The translations under genes were made by a program, and so were the position numbers. Source: Uloborus plumipes (Eukaryota > Arthropoda > Arachnida > Araneae > Uloboridae). From it: DNA of 64,000 nucleotides. Where the stretch lies: contig JAXGGA010004742.1 of assembly GCA_038373865.1 (NCBI GenBank), positions 20,952 to 84,951 of the forward strand, read 5' to 3'. Numbering within the stretch: position 1 is the first letter of the stretch; each line of letters begins with the position of its first letter. The notes beneath the pieces are model-generated. The model saw only the letters and a list, made by a program, of their open reading frames with translations. It ran no database searches and had not been told where the DNA came from. Shown one piece after another: positions 8,435 through 22,151 of this stretch.

Positions 8435-10914
8435 TATATATACATGCAAGATGGAAAATTATTTAAATTTTGCAAATTAACAAGCACTTTTATAGCAGCT
8501 TGATATTAATAGCAAATTATATATGGAAGTTCAATAAATTAGTCCTTTAAGTGTCGCAAAATGCGTAGATTGTGTAAAACAACAAATGCACAAATTGAAA
8601 TTTTAAGAAACATTTGAAAATTTGCGAAACAATATAAACATATAAAAAGAACAAACATGGGTAATGTGCTGCCTTATCTTTTTCGTTTGTTCTTTTTATA
8701 TGTTTATATTGTTTCGCAAATTTTCAAATAAAAAATTTCTCTAAAGTGTCTTAAAATTTCAATTTGTTCATTTGTTGCTTTTTCCAATCTACACATTTTG
8801 CGCCACTTAAAGGACTAATTTATTGAACTTTCATATATAATTTGCTATTAATATTAAGCTGCTATAAAAGCGCTTGTCTATTTTGCAAAATTTAAATAAT
8901 TTTCCATCTTGCATATATAAGTATAAGCGTATAGGTATAAGCCTATAACGTAAAAATGTGGGTGATTAAAATATGGGAAAATGAGAAACAGAAAAGTAGA
9001 GCAATTAAAAAAGGAGCGTAAACTAGCTCACAAGAAAATTATATATATATAAGACAAAATGATGAGCAAAAATGTAAATTTAAAACTCTCACGAATTTTG
9101 TTTTTTAGAAAAAGTTTGAAAATGTCCGCTCATACTTCAAACTCTTAAACATCTTGCCTTTAAAAAAAATACTAAAGCAATGCAAGAATTGGCTTTTTTT
9201 TTAATTAAAAATTTTAGTTCATTAAAATAACATGATTTTTTTGAAAAAAATACATCAATCTCGCATAAAATACTCAAATATTTTGAAGATGGAATGATCA
9301 ATGCATAGTATTTCTGAGCGCATAACTTCAAAAAATTAAAAAGTATTAACAAGGTGCATTCTTTTTAAAATATTTTCTCTCATGTTTGAATAAAAATTAA
9401 GTTCTTCCGAAAGTTCTTTTTTTTCCTTTCTGAATTTGAAACACTCGTGGTTCCTTAAAAAAAAAAAAAAAAAAATCCTGTATTGTTACTGATTTCCTCT
9501 ATTTTCATATATATTTACGTTATGGTGTTCATAGTGATCAACACTTTCAGAAATGCACTCTCCAAATTAACGATATTTTCTTTGTTTTTGATGAAATCAC
9601 TTCCAAGAATATACCCCGAGCGAACATTTCGTCATTTTTTGGGGATGAATTTCGTCAAATGTAGCGAAATATTTCTTTATCCTAGTATTGACAATCATTT
9701 TCGTAGTTTTGACAACATTAATTTCGTCACATTAACGAAGTAAAGTCATAAAGTAAAAAAGCTAAGTTTTGAGACTAAGCTTTTAAATCTTGATATAAAA
9801 TTACAAAAATCATTTCACTAAATTTTACTAACCCTCAGCACCAGTAAGTTTATACATGCAACTCCTAAAATGCACAATTGGTTTACATCATGAAATAACT
9901 AACTTCTTACCTCCAATTTGGAATAAAAGTTGCTCAAAAAAGGCAACAATAGAGCGAGTAGATTTTAAAATATACTAACACGCCCTTTTGTTGCCCATTT
10001 TGATTCTATCCATTGCGATAAACGAAGTCTTCTTAAAAATGTTGAGCAAGGAAGACGCTCATAATCACATGCATACCGCATAAACACATGAAAAGATCCA
10101 AAATATTTTTTCAGTCAATTTGATTAACTACGCAGAATCCTGGAATAATTCTTATTCAACGCTGTTCTTCGAAGCATTTTAAAATTGAAACAAAATGGCA
10201 CACATAATAACGTCCTGAGGAATACGATTAAATAACATTCGAATGTGATGTTTTTTGTAAAGCGACCAACCTATTTAAAGCGACGTCTATCCAAACGACG
10301 AGACACAGATGTCCTCTTTTCCATGCTAATGGGAATAATACAAGTCGCTTTCATAGAAGCTTAAACATGCATATTAATTCTCGATGACTTTGCGTTTCTT
10401 TTGCTGTGCACTTTGATTCAGTTATGAATCATTTATGCTGCCGAAAACTCCGTCGTATCTGCGCACGCGCCAAGTCTCTTCAGACTGTCTCTAACTTCCT
10501 CATTTGGTATTTCAATCACAAAACCGGGTAAATTCCGTTTTTTTTTTCCGAACTTGGTAATTCACGGAATATTTCCGTTTTTTAAGGAAAAGTTACGTTT
10601 TGAAACGAAAAGGGAAATTTCCTGTTAAAATCAGTAAAAATCTTCCTGAAAATTCAGGTTTTTTTTAACAGTGTATATATTGGACTCTGTCGGGACCGAT
10701 TAAAAAAATGCATAGGGTAATTTCGGGAGAAATGAGCTACGTTTTTTCTTCGTTCTCTAAAAGCTGTAAATTTGCTTAAACTTTACTTTTCATTGTATAT
10801 TATACAAAAACGTTTGCTGTTTCCTACAAAAATCTTATGTAGAAAGTCATATCTCAAAAGGAATTAATGTTATGATTTTTAAAATTTTTGCTATGCGGTT
10901 CATTTCACCCGAAG

Positions 10915-12357
10915 CAAGGTCGTATCCAGAATTTTTTTTTTTTTTTCAGGGTGGGCCCAGCTTCGCACATTCCCCCCCCCCCTAAAAAAAAGACGCATAG
11001 AAACACACACGTGTGCATATGTGGCGGTATGTTGATGGGTCTTTTTTTTTCATTTATGGATCCCCTCCCACCCATGGTGTTTTTTTTAATGCTCCCGCTT
11101 TCTGTTTTTTTTTTTTTTTTTTTTGATATATTTGTAGAAAAATCTTTATAGGGGATGCATTTAACTCTTTTAAATGGGGAGGGGTTAAAATATCCATAAT
11201 ATTAGGGGGTCCGGGAGTTTCTCCCCCGGCAAAATTTATAAAAAATAAATACAAAATTCTGCATTTTGAGGCCTTATATGTGTATTGAGACTACAGAAGA
11301 AAAGAGAAAAGTAATAAAAAAAAGCCCATTTAAATGTTATGCCTTTTGCAAATTAGGATCAATCAAAATGTAAAAAAAATTGTGGACCGACAAATTCTTA
11401 ACATTAATCTGCAGAGATAAAGAACGAAGGAGGAGAAAAAGATAAACACACATCTTCACTTGCTTACATCAGTTTTTAGTCTAGTTATATAGTAGTTTTT
11501 GATCATTTCCCCATCAACTGAATGATATAAAATGACCAATAGTAAAAAACGCTCAAAATTCTTTAAAAGAAATGGTGTAGAGATTTAGAAAATAAATAAC
11601 GCGATAGAAATTTTCTAGATATTTAGACAATTCATAGTTTATTTTTACTTGATAAGAAATAAAATTTTAGCACTTTTCAAGAAGTTTCAAAAACGTATTA
11701 AATGATTTTCAAAGATTCTAAAACAGTTAAAGTCATTTACATCAACAACAATTCCTTTTTCATTCCCAAATACTGCAGAAAACGAAAAATAATTAAGGTA
11801 GTGTAGTATTTTTTCTCGTGCTTAACCTATGAATCGGAGTAGTGTTAAGTTTATGGAGGGACTGGCCCGTCGACTAAACTGAGAAGGAGCTCTCCTTGGC
11901 CCTTTATTGAATTGGGAAAGAGCAAGAAGTGCTAATAAAAGACTTGTTTTCAAGTATACTTCGCCGCAAAAGAATTTGAATTCAAGTTTTTCCATACTTT
12001 TTCAAATTTTCTCTCGTTTACTAGTTACAAAATTAAGAATAAAACACTTTATTTGTTGAAGCAGTAAGTTAACTAGTAGTTTTTGCTTCTTTATGCTTCA
12101 ATAAGAAGATTTCTGCATTCCAGGCTGACAAGTGTCAGCAAGAATGAAATTGCAGTCCTTGGATTTAAAAACCGAGTTGGCGGTGTGTTGCGTTATCTAT
12201 TTTTTACTTAATTTATTATTTTTCTTTTTGCCATTAAAAAAAAAAGAAAAGAAAAAAAATCAATTTTTTAAAATCTTTTTTTACGTTACAAAACCTTTTG
12301 GGTTTCGGGGGGGGGGAGGCCCAGGCCCATCGCCTCCCCCCTCTGGATACGGCCCTG
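10915..12357. mobile_element. hAT-like non-autonomous element, 1443 bp
   Basis: Termini CAAGGTCGTATCCAGAA and CTCTGGATACGGCCCTG are inverted (14 of 17). The flanks ACCCGAAG (10907-10914) and ACCCAAAG (12358-12365) match at 7 of 8 bases, the size expected for hAT. The interior is low-complexity, with T- and C/G-runs at both ends. No transposase was found. Confidence 0.75.
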
Positions 12358-12984
12358 ACCCAAAGTAGTCCGGATGAGATTGACCATTTGTTTTAATTGT
12401 TATACCCGATTGTATAGTTCCGATGACGATCTTAAAACATCCTTGGTAAAGAGATAAGTTTTAATTCTTCTCTTTTAAGTAGCTTTATTCACGCTGAAAG
12501 TTTTTTGCCGCTTTATTCACACCCATATTCTCCATTATCTTCTTTGTCGGCTTTAACAGACTTTTTGAAAATAGCATATTCCTATCCATTTCCCGCCACG
12601 AAAATATGTCGAGTTAAGTGGGTATCGACTTACCCAATGTTAAAATAATTTCAACTATTGTAATTTTCTGTGTTGCTCATTTGCTAACTTACCCAAGGTT
12701 AAAATAATTTCGACTATTGTAGTTTTTTGTGCTGCTCATTTACTATCTTTTACCATGGGCGGAGTTAGACTTTTCTGTCTGGGGGGGCTAAGCCCCCATT
12801 CTAAAAATGTCACCAAAAAAAAAAAAAAAAAAAACCATATATATATATTAGGGTGGGCCGAAAAAACACTTTTTTTTATTTTGAATTTGTAATAGCGCAG
12901 AAAAGTTGCGAATTATGAAGACAAAAAGAAGGAAAAAAAATTATCGAAATCGGTTGATATCTTCCGATCGCGTATAAGGCCTAA

Positions 12985-14460
12985 AGTTTGACAAAAAATG
13001 AAAAAAACATCATTTTTGCGATGTTTTGTTTGATTTTTTGAGTTTGATGTTTTCGTATTGCAATAGTTTGTAACGTTTACTAATATAGCCTTAAAACATT
13101 GTGTTTTAGTTTGGTTTTGGTCAGTTAATATCTTCCGGTCGCGCATTAACCCCAAAATTACCCAAAATTATAATAAAAAAAAGTTACATTTTTACCCGTT
13201 TTTGGTTTTTGATGAATATTTTTTTGTGAAACAACCGTAGTATTTTTTGAGACAGACTGACAATAAGATAGAAAAACAAACTACCATAGGTTCATTCGAT
13301 GTTATCCAGTTGCGAAAAGCCTTAGAAATTCTCATGCGCAGACGTCGGGCAGCAGTCCAGGCAATGTCGCTCGCCTGGCAACGACTCTTTTCCACTCAAT
13401 CGTCGCCTTCCTAGGACCATGTCAGCTGTCTGCCTGTATTGGTTTTTCAGTCTGCGTTTCTATGTAGTAATCGCAGTGTACTATTATTTAGTTCAATCTA
13501 GCTTTTATGATTTTGAAAATCTTGTAGTCTTCTGTAATGATGTAGTTTCCTGCTGTGAGTGGACTCTGTGATTTAACAAAAAGTTATGTAATAACAAGAC
13601 AAATACTCTAATAACAAGCAAATATTTGGCTGCCCCACTTTTGGTACTCCAAATGAACTGCCATCAAACAAGCCATCCACTGGCAAGGACATCATTAGGT
13701 ACTGTACTCAAGGAAGGTTCAATTTGGCACTAGAAATTATAATGATGTCTTCGCCAGCAGGCAGTTAGTTTGATGGCAGTTCTTTGGAGTGCCAATAGTG
13801 CCAAAAGTGGGGCAGCCAAATATTTGCTTGTTATTAGAGTATTTGTCTTGTTATTACATAACTTTTTGTTAAATCACAGAGTCCACTCACAGCAGGACTA
13901 CATCATTACAGAAGACTACAAGATTTTCAAAATCAAAACAGCTAGATGGAACTAAATAATAGTACACTGCGATTACTATATAGAAACGCAGACTGAAAAA
14001 CCAATATAGGCAGACAGCTGACATGGTCCTAGGAAGGCGACGATTGAGTGGAAAAGAGTCGTTGCCAGGCGAGCGACGTTGCCTGGACTGCTGCCCGACG
14101 TCTGCGCATGAGAATTTCTATGGCTTTTTGCAACTGGATAAAATCGACTGAACCTGTGGTAGTTTGTTTTTCTATCTCATTATCAGTCTGTCTCAAAAAA
14201 TACTACGGTTGTTTCACAAAAAAATATTCATCAAAAACCAAAAACGCGTAAAAAATGTAACTTTTTATTGTTATTATTTTGAATAATTTTGGGGTTAATG
14301 CGCGACCGGAAGATATTAACTGACCAAAACCAAATTAAAACACAATGTTTTAAGGCTATATTAGTAAACGTTACAAACTATTGCAATACGAAAACATCAA
14401 ACTCAAAAAATCAAACAAAAAATCGCAAAAATGATGTTTTTTCATATTTTGTCATATTTT
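12985..14460. repeat. 1.5-kb foldback palindrome
   Basis: The arms at about 12985-13700 and 13737-14460 are near-complementary over about 700 bp, with a loop of about 40 bp near 13718. Both arms hold the same short frame beginning MEKSRCQASD (minus strand at 13395, plus strand at 14048), which shows the inversion directly. The left flank at 12851 begins AGGGTGGGCCGAAAAA, probably one terminus of the parent element; the matching right terminus is missing. No function is assigned. Confidence 0.88.
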
Positions 14461-16018
14461 GAACTATGCATACAAACTGATGGGAGACAGAGCAAAAAAA
14501 CAAAGAAAAAAGAAACAGCAGAAAAGGAAAACAAATATTGTTTCGGACGTTTACGAGAATGGCGCCAGGGCCTTTGGGAAAAAGAATTGAAAGTAACATA
14601 TTCCCAAACAGCCACAAATAAGGGCAGTAAAAGCTTCCCCCTTCCCTTTCCCAACAATTCCCTATACTCACCAAAAATCCCTGACATAATAGTACCAGGA
14701 AACGGACAGTCTAAAAACAGAGCCCATGTCCATGCCGCAAGCCCTGGGGCCTCGACAAGGCCGAAGGTCTGGAGACTTCTACTTTCTTCTCAATCCAACT
14801 TGATCCCAGAGATTAAAAAGGGGCCTATGAAGTGTTTTTGCGGTTTTGTCACTATAAGATCAGCTTCGCGGAGCGATTTCGTCTTCTAAAAATAAAGTTG
14901 GGGACTCCTTGGCTTATTAGCCCTGCATTTGTAAGAGTTTCACACTCTAAGCAGGTGCAAAATGATCGAAATAATATTTGTGCAATCAAATAAAAGAGGT
15001 AAAATGGCAAAACAAAACTTTTTTTTTAGTCTGAAAAACCCGGTCCTGCGTGAAGAAATTAACCGAAAACAATTGTGAGCGAATTAGCCGATATATTAAA
15101 TTCCAAGCTTTATTAACCGACCGGCGGTTCAACGCACTTGAGGAATATGACCTTAAAAGGTTACCCAGTGAAATATTCTTATCGCCACAAATGGTCAATG
15201 CATTCTGTCTGGAAATTTCCACCCCCTTACGGAAGGGAGAAACGAGAAACAGAGCAGTTAATCCCTTTTGACCAAGAGAAGCTGTCAATGGACAAGCTGT
15301 CACACCTGTCCCACCCCTTTCTTTTCAACACGTGAAGTTGAAATTCCTGCTTTGCTGCACGTGTGCCAATAGATTTACAAGCCACAACTTTTTGTTACAT
15401 TTGAGAAGTAATAATTTTGATTTCCAATCTCTGGAATAACAATTTACTCTACTACCCTAAATTACTATTCACACATTTTTAATATTGAATTTAACTACTC
15501 TTATTCAATAAATGTAAAACAAAGTTTAGAACAAGTTATTGCAATAAGAAATTGCTAAATGCATTTAGTTGTGATTTTATTGTCTTGCATAACCTTACGG
15601 ATGCGTAAAATTAATAAGAAATAAAAGAAATTCTGCCTCCCCCCTCTCACTTCCGCGCAAATAGTAATTCATTATTATTTTTTTAACGAAATGGAAAAAA
15701 ACGCATTGGCGAATATATCCACGGCACTGTGACGAACTTTACTTTTTGTTATAGAAATATAAGTTTCTTCATAGCAAAGCCTGATTCCCGCATGGGCAAA
15801 CGGGGCACTGGCCCCTCCTCTTAGATTTCAGGGAGGGGGGGGGGGAAATCCCCTTACTTTATTATGCTAACTAAAAATTTGAGTGTTTGGAGGGAAAGAA
15901 TTGCGAAGCGGAGTGCTCATAATGTATTTTCATTTTTGATTTATCTCATTTTTAAGTTTGATCTTTGCAGAAACCTTTTATTTTATTCTGGTATTGTAAG
16001 AATTTTTTTCCACGTAAC
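14461..16018. other. Unassigned interior of the large hAT-like nest
   Basis: A 152-codon stretch on the plus strand (to 14889) has no recognised domain. G/C-run palindromes (15825-15846) suggest another decayed MITE terminus near 15780. Nothing here is supported as a gene. Confidence 0.35.
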
Positions 16019-16203
16019 CATAAGCGTAGCGTCGGGGGGGGGCGCAGGGGGGCACGTGCCCCCCCCCCCCCCAACTTGTTGGACCTCTTTTTCTTTGAAA
16101 CCTGAAATTTTCCGAAATCAGACCAAAACGAATCGTCAGAATATCATTTGCAGTTATTTTCCTTTATTTTATCTTTGAATTATTACCCAGGTGTGGATGA
16201 AGC

Positions 16204-16223
16204 GGGGGGGGGGGGGGGGGGGG
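16204..16223 (+). repeat. G20 homopolymer
   Basis: An uninterrupted run of 20 G. It could form a quadruplex and is also a likely place for sequencing length error. Confidence 0.9.
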
Positions 16224-16648
16224 CACGGATGAATTCCGGCTCTCCGTCGCAATTTTCAGTGTTCGGCACCAAATTTTTCCCGAAATTGGGTGACGAAAAT
16301 CACAAGAAAGATTATTTCCATTTATGAGCCAAAATTACTGTCTGAAAATTTTTTTTTGCCCAAAACAGTTCTTGGGATTGCCAGTATTGTTAAATGCAAG
16401 GCCTCTGGGGATGTTTTTCCCCCTCCCCCGTTCCCTTTCTTGGGGTCATATTTTATTGTGACATGTGTGTGTGGCATTACTAAAATAATGATTTAGAGAA
16501 GTATAAAAGCATAAAATCATACTATTTTGTATGATCTCTTTTCAGGCATATTTTTTTAGTTCGATGTAACTACTAACTACGCTAAAAAATAATTTTAATT
16601 TTAAAATACTATTTTCTCGAAATCTGGATTATTGTAAGAGAGGGAAAG

Positions 16649-16651
<3 letters not shown>

Positions 16652-16695
<44 letters not shown>
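16652..16695 (+). repeat. (GA)n microsatellite
   Basis: About 22 GA units inside the 16019-18231 element. A shorter (TC)n run occurs near 17353-17368. Confidence 0.95.
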
Positions 16696-16699
<4 letters not shown>

Positions 16700-18231
16700 T
16701 GCACCATTCCCCCTTTTTTTTATCTCACTGCCATATAATGCAATGAAAAAAGTAAATTTTGAAATTAAACCATGGGATTTCTGTATAGAATTTAATTATC
16801 TTTCTTCATAAATCAAAAAATTAAATTTCTAAATGTTTCTTTCAAGCATTTGTCATTCATAATCATATCAGAAAGAAATTAAGTGCTAAATGCACGAAAG
16901 TAACCACCAAAGTCTTACAATGCATAATGCAACAACATACATCATTTATTCTTGTCTAAAAGCTATTTTGCATTACGTAATTTGTGTAGGAGTAGATAAT
17001 CTGAATGCATCAGTCTTGTCTCAAACTTGATTTATAAACTTTTCACTTAAATACTATGGCAAGCAAGAGTAATTAGGTTTATATTTATAATCGTTTTCGG
17101 TGCAGATTGTTTTTTTTTTTTTTTTCAAACTCATTTTTGAATCTTTTCAAGTTGTGTCATTGTAATACGACTTTTTCCTGGCTGATAATTTGCAAAAATT
17201 TAATAAATATATTTATTTTAACAAAAAATGTTGCTGTATTCTTTTTTTGAAAGCTACAATTTAAATTTATATAATTGTTTACTATTATTTTGCTTCAACT
17301 GTGTTTTTATAATTTTAATGAGTGTGTTTTGCACCACTATTTTTTTCCTCGGTCTCTCTCTCTCTCTCTTTTTTTTTTTTTTTTTTGAATAAGTGGTCTA
17401 TTTCTTCCCATCTTAGATATCGAGTTCGGTCACTAGGGTCACAGGCAGTGTTCCCAACCGCTAGATCACATGGGATTTTTAGTTTTACTCTTAAAATAAC
17501 TTTATGAAATATGCCTCATTTCAGAAATTTTTCATGCATAGTATTTTTCTCTCCCTTCCTTCCTCTCTCATGCTTCGATTACTAATAGATTATCGTCAAC
17601 GATTTGTCAAAACGCAAATCGATTTTATTTAGATCGATGGTTAACTATAAAAGAGTGTTTGTTTGCCTCTTTTTTCTCATATTTTTGTCATCTCAATTAC
17701 TTCATATAAGACCTCGAAATGCCGAGTTTTTTATCTATTTTTCAAAATTTCTCCCTGGGGAGAATCCCCCGGACCACCGCAATATTTGGATCTCTACACT
17801 CCACTTAAAAAAGGATGATTGCATCACTCTTCTGATATTCATCCCTCTACTAAGTCAATTCAAAAAATATAAAGAAAAGACAGCGAAGGGCATTAAAAAA
17901 GAGAGAAAAGGCATGATGGTGGGGGATTGTGTTCAGCGAAAAAGACACACACAAAAAAAAGGTCCTTTTTTGCTACCCCAGTTTTCCGAAAAACAACAGG
18001 GGATTCATGGGGGCACTTTACGGGGCTAAGGGCCTCGTTGAATCTAAATTCGTCCTGGTAGTAACTGGTAACTGAGGGGAAAAAAAGTTAGATTAATTGC
18101 GTGCATAATTCATCGGAAAGGTAAAAACAAATTTTCCTCTAACGAAAAATCGAAGGGGTAAAGGTTCCGCCTGCACTCCAAAAATTCGAGACCTATGCCC
18201 CCCCAAAACTTTTGGTCACGCTACGCCTATG

Positions 18232-20871
18232 CACGTAACAGATATGAGAAGGGGGGTGGGGGCCTTGAAATCGAAATGTGCCCTATGTTCAATGTCAGAA
18301 TGATCCGGCTCTGAGTCACGGTGTCGTTTTTGTTGAAAAATTAATCAGCAGTTTGATACATTGATTTATCAATTGATTTATAGCACATTGATTTAAATTT
18401 TTGGCAGAAATGACACATATATGCCATCATCTAGTCCTTGAATCCAGAAATTAAAGCATTAATTATTCTCAGTACTTTAGTTTTCAAATTAAAAGAGCAC
18501 GAAAATCACCTAAATATATAATATTCGTTAAAATTTAATAACTCAGTTGCCAAAAAGTAAGTTTTTAATTTAATAGTTTTCAACTTAACTTACTAGACTA
18601 TAACTGTTTTTATTTATTTTTTTCCTTTTAGTATTTATTTTTTTAATGAGCACTTCTCCCTTTTGATAATTCAGTACAAAAATCCCTCTATGGATATATC
18701 TTTCAATTTGGCTGCAATATCAATAAATAAAAGTAGCGAAAGGAAAAAAAAAGAAATACATTAATCTGTGATAGTATGATGAATACACTGGTCGACAGTG
18801 GTTCACTAACAACCAAATCATTATTTTTATTACGTATTCATATAGTTATTTAAATACCTGCAAGTAAAAAAGTCCCACCACGTCCCAATTTTCAGCAATA
18901 AAAAAAAATAATTTTTTACTATTTTTTATGATTTTCGCACCAAATGCCTATTTTTGGAGGAAAAAGGAGCAAAATATTAACTCCTAAATTTTTTTGGAGG
19001 TGAAGGGAGACTCAAAGTCCGAAATCATGACCACCGATAACAAAAAGGGGGGACGAGGGGAGTGTATCCCCTCAAAATATGCAAAAAATCATGAAAAAGT
19101 ATCTTTTTATTCTGGTTTCTTTAATATGACGTTTTAAAAAAAAATTCTGGTGTAAAATCAGAGTATAAGACCCCTTCCTATTATTCCTATGCCCAAAAAA
19201 ATTTTCGCGCTGTAAAATAAAATTAAAAAAAAAAAATAAAAAAAGAATCCGATCTTATGACTGACGCACGCTTATGTACACATTTACTGCATTCAAGCCT
19301 CCGCGTTTGGGCAAGCAAGATAAAACAACGACAAATATGAATGAATATTACATGCTTGTAAATGCAAAACTAAACATCCTAAGTGAATTGTAATCGTTCA
19401 ACCCTTTTCTCTTTAAAAATTTCCTAACTGTTTATTACATTTATAAAGATCAATGCGTTCTATTTTTGCAATCAGAAACACTTTTCTGCGAAATTCGGTC
19501 TCGTCTCAACAGTTTGTGTAAGAAAAGCTAAGTCAAGAATATTTTTTATTTCGTACTAATAAATTTGTAATCATCTGAAAAACTTTAAATTTGCAGCCCC
19601 CGAAGTGCAATTTTAGAAGTGCGTAGTAAGTATTTCTTTCTCTCTCTCTCTTTTAACATGTGTAAGGATTAATAAAACCTTTTTTTGATCAATAGATTAG
19701 TTCCTCGAAAAATAATTTAAATTACACTCAAACTTAACACATAATATTTTATTATAACTTCTGCTCACTAACTTGTTTTGAAAGCCGAATTAATCTGAAA
19801 AGAGCATAAAGGATATATTGGGGAAAGACGTCGCAGTAAAAAAAAATGTTACCTCCGAAAATTAATGATTTCAACACGTTTGCATTTCAGCATCTTACCC
19901 CAATCTTGGGGAAAGATGCCGTACACGATGTATGGAGCTAACTGCTGCAACTTTTCACTTTCATGTACTTTTTCATTTTTAACAATAACAATAGCATTTT
20001 TTATTTGTAAATAATTGTCTTTTTTTTTGTAGAAAAGTCAACGTCTATTTAGCTGCTTTGCCTTTACTTTATTGCTTAATTACTATTTATTTGTCACCTA
20101 TACAGAACTGAATTTACTGATTAAGAAAGAATTGTCAGTTAAAGAAATTAAAAGCTTAAGCATTATACAGAACAGTTGAATTTTAAATGTTTCTGATAAG
20201 GTCATTAAACGATTAAGACTATAGCGACAAAAAATTAATTAATCAATTAATAAATAAATAAAATAAATCATTTCAGTTTGAGAAAATGAATTCGATAAAA
20301 TTTCTTTACGATTAAACAGGGTTTTTTCCCCTTGATAATATGTTTTGAGTACAAAATTAGCCTAACTGCGGACATAACAGTAAGCGCACATAAAAGTTTA
20401 AAACTAATCGCTTACATACACTTTCTTGGTTTCTTTTCTTTTCTTTTTTTTCCACAGCATTGTGATTTTAAAACATTTAGAATTCCTGTATTATATCTTT
20501 CATTAGCAAGAAATACAAGCAACTCAAAATCTTGGAAAAACTTACTGACCAGTGATTCCAAATCTAAATCCCCCCCTCCCCCAATGCCCTTTCTTTCCGT
20601 AAAATTCATACAAAGCTAGCTTATAAAACAGGTGCGTGGTGGCATCAATGCGATACAATGATTACTTGAAACATCATTAAAATTCAATTATTTAACGGAA
20701 ACATTTCCGCGCTTCTAGTATGTATTATTTTTGAACAACAAAGATTAACCAGTAAACATCACTTCATAATTTTCTTTTGCCCGTATTGCAATATTTCAGA
20801 CGAAATCATTTAAAATTACTAATAAATAAAACCGTGATTTTCACCAATGCTGTTTTATTTATATATTTTTT

Positions 20872-20943
<72 letters not shown>

Positions 20944-21897
20944 TTTTGAGTTGCGACACTTTTTTCTTGCTAATGGGCGATATAAAAGTAACGAATAAAG
21001 CCGCAGTTTTTTTTTTTCAAAAATTATACTAAGATGATATTCTATCAATTTAAAATCGAAGTTTTTAAAAAATGAACAAAATTGTGTTCTCACCGATTAA
21101 AAAACATAACATTCATTTACGGCACAAAAAAAAAATTAAATGTAAACCTGAAGCTTGGAAAAAGCTAGAATGTTTGCTCTGATATGTTTAGTGCGGATAT
21201 ATAAAAAGGATGCATTGAGCCTTGAAACCACAAACTGATGAATAGACATTGTTTGCGTCTGTGAATAGAGAAGGCGACCCTTGCACCACGGGGTGCAGCT
21301 CTGAGAAAAGGGGAAGGAAAAGCAGGATTCTACGCCTCAAACCGTTTGGAGACGAAAAAGGATCTTCAGAAATCTACGTGTAAAACGTTCTCGAAGGGTT
21401 TTCCCTAGGGCGTGATAAGACGTGCAAAACCGTCGGTCGGTTAAATGCTCCTCGATCCCCAGGGCCGCCAAGAGCCACGGAGGGCCCCTTGTCAGTTTGG
21501 TCTCCGGGCTCCCCTTCCCCATTAATCTTACAAAAATTATACCACTGCGAATCCGAACGGGGCACTCTAAGATTCAGGCCCCTCATTTTCAACTAGGCTG
21601 ACATTCATCATGACCTCATTTCCTCTCGCCGGCCCTGTCGGTCCCGAATCAAAAAAGAAAAAGAAAAATAAGCTGAAAAAAAATCTGTGAATAATTATAT
21701 TTTTCTTCATTTCAATAGCAAACGATAAAATGATATTAGAAGCGTTGGTACTGCGACTGTAGTAAAAACAAAGTCCCTTTCCCTTGTCACTTTGACGAAC
21801 TATAATCATGTCAGCAGCGCTATGAAAGCCGTAACTATGCGGGGGAGGAATAACTAATTGCGTGCATGGGGTCTCAAATGATATTTGCAGGCCGGAG
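18232..21897. other. AT-rich interior of the large hAT-like nest
   Basis: No gene, RNA gene or bounded element is recognised except the TA microsatellite at 20875-20935. A GC-richer stretch at 21240-21650 stands out from its surroundings but has no frame or motif that could be named. Confidence 0.4.
20875..20935. repeat. (TA)n microsatellite
   Basis: About 30 TA units followed by a T run. Confidence 0.95.
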
Positions 21898-22151
21898 TAT
21901 GGGCGCCCATAAAGGAGGGCTCCAGCGCCCCCCCCCCGTTAGAAATTAGAATTTCCTCCCTTTCAGTACTATTTTTTCAGCAAAAATATAAAAACATTTC
22001 TTTTTCAGCCATTAATGAATAAGTTATTAAAAATACCAAATTTAAGTAACTTGAATCTGTGCTGAAATTGCTTTGCATGAGAAAAATATCCTGCAAACCA
22101 TGGGAGAAATATTTGAGCCCTCCCTTAAAATTCCGCATATGGGCGCCCATG
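21898..22151. mobile_element. Short hAT-like MITE with TATGGGCGCCCAT termini
   Basis: Termini TATGGGCGCCCATAAAGGAG and, on the other strand, CATGGGCGCCCATATGCGGA are each internally palindromic and are followed by GAGGGCTC on both sides. The flanks GGCCGGAG (21890-21897) and GACCGGAG (22152-22159) agree at 7 of 8 bases. It is 254 bp and non-coding. Confidence 0.72.

Larger units (their letters stand above)
7172..8955. repeat. Foldback (inverted repeat) interrupted by a Tc1 element
   Basis: The right arm (about 8690-8955) is the reverse complement of 8435-8665, and its outer end (GCGTATAGGTATAAGCCTAT) pairs with 7172-7216. So the Tc1 element at 7218-8434 landed in a TA inside the left arm. 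The loop, near 8660-8690, contains CATGGGTAATGTGCTGCC. The arm sequence also occurs once, not inverted, at 45603-45760, so the foldback is a head-to-head duplication of part of that repeat. Confidence 0.8.
6994..10673. mobile_element. TA-flanked element with CACTGTTAAAAAAA termini, host to nested insertions
   Basis: The left end CACTGTTAAAAAAA (6994) and right end TTTTTTTTAACAGTG (to 10673) are inverted and have TA outside. Inside lie a foldback (about 7172-8955) and a Tc1-type transposon. Removing them leaves about 1.9 kb with no recognised transposase. Interior runs of TTCCGTTTT-like words recur near both ends (7040-7160 and 10530-10610). The assignment rests on short termini, so it is moderate. 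Confidence 0.55.
16019..18231. mobile_element. hAT-like element, 2213 bp
   Basis: Termini CATAAGCGTAGCGTCGGGG and GGTCACGCTACGCCTATG are inverted, with identical 8-bp flanks CACGTAAC (16011-16018 and 18232-18239). G and C runs follow the left terminus. No transposase is recognised. It is nested inside 12754-22637. Confidence 0.8.

Noticed and set aside
13192..14251. Matching MEKSRCQASD frames as a duplicated small gene
   Set aside because: They are the two arms of one palindrome and each frame is short, with no conserved domain.
14431..14889. 152-codon plus-strand frame
   Set aside because: Low-complexity Lys-rich start, no recognisable domain, and it lies inside nested transposon sequence.
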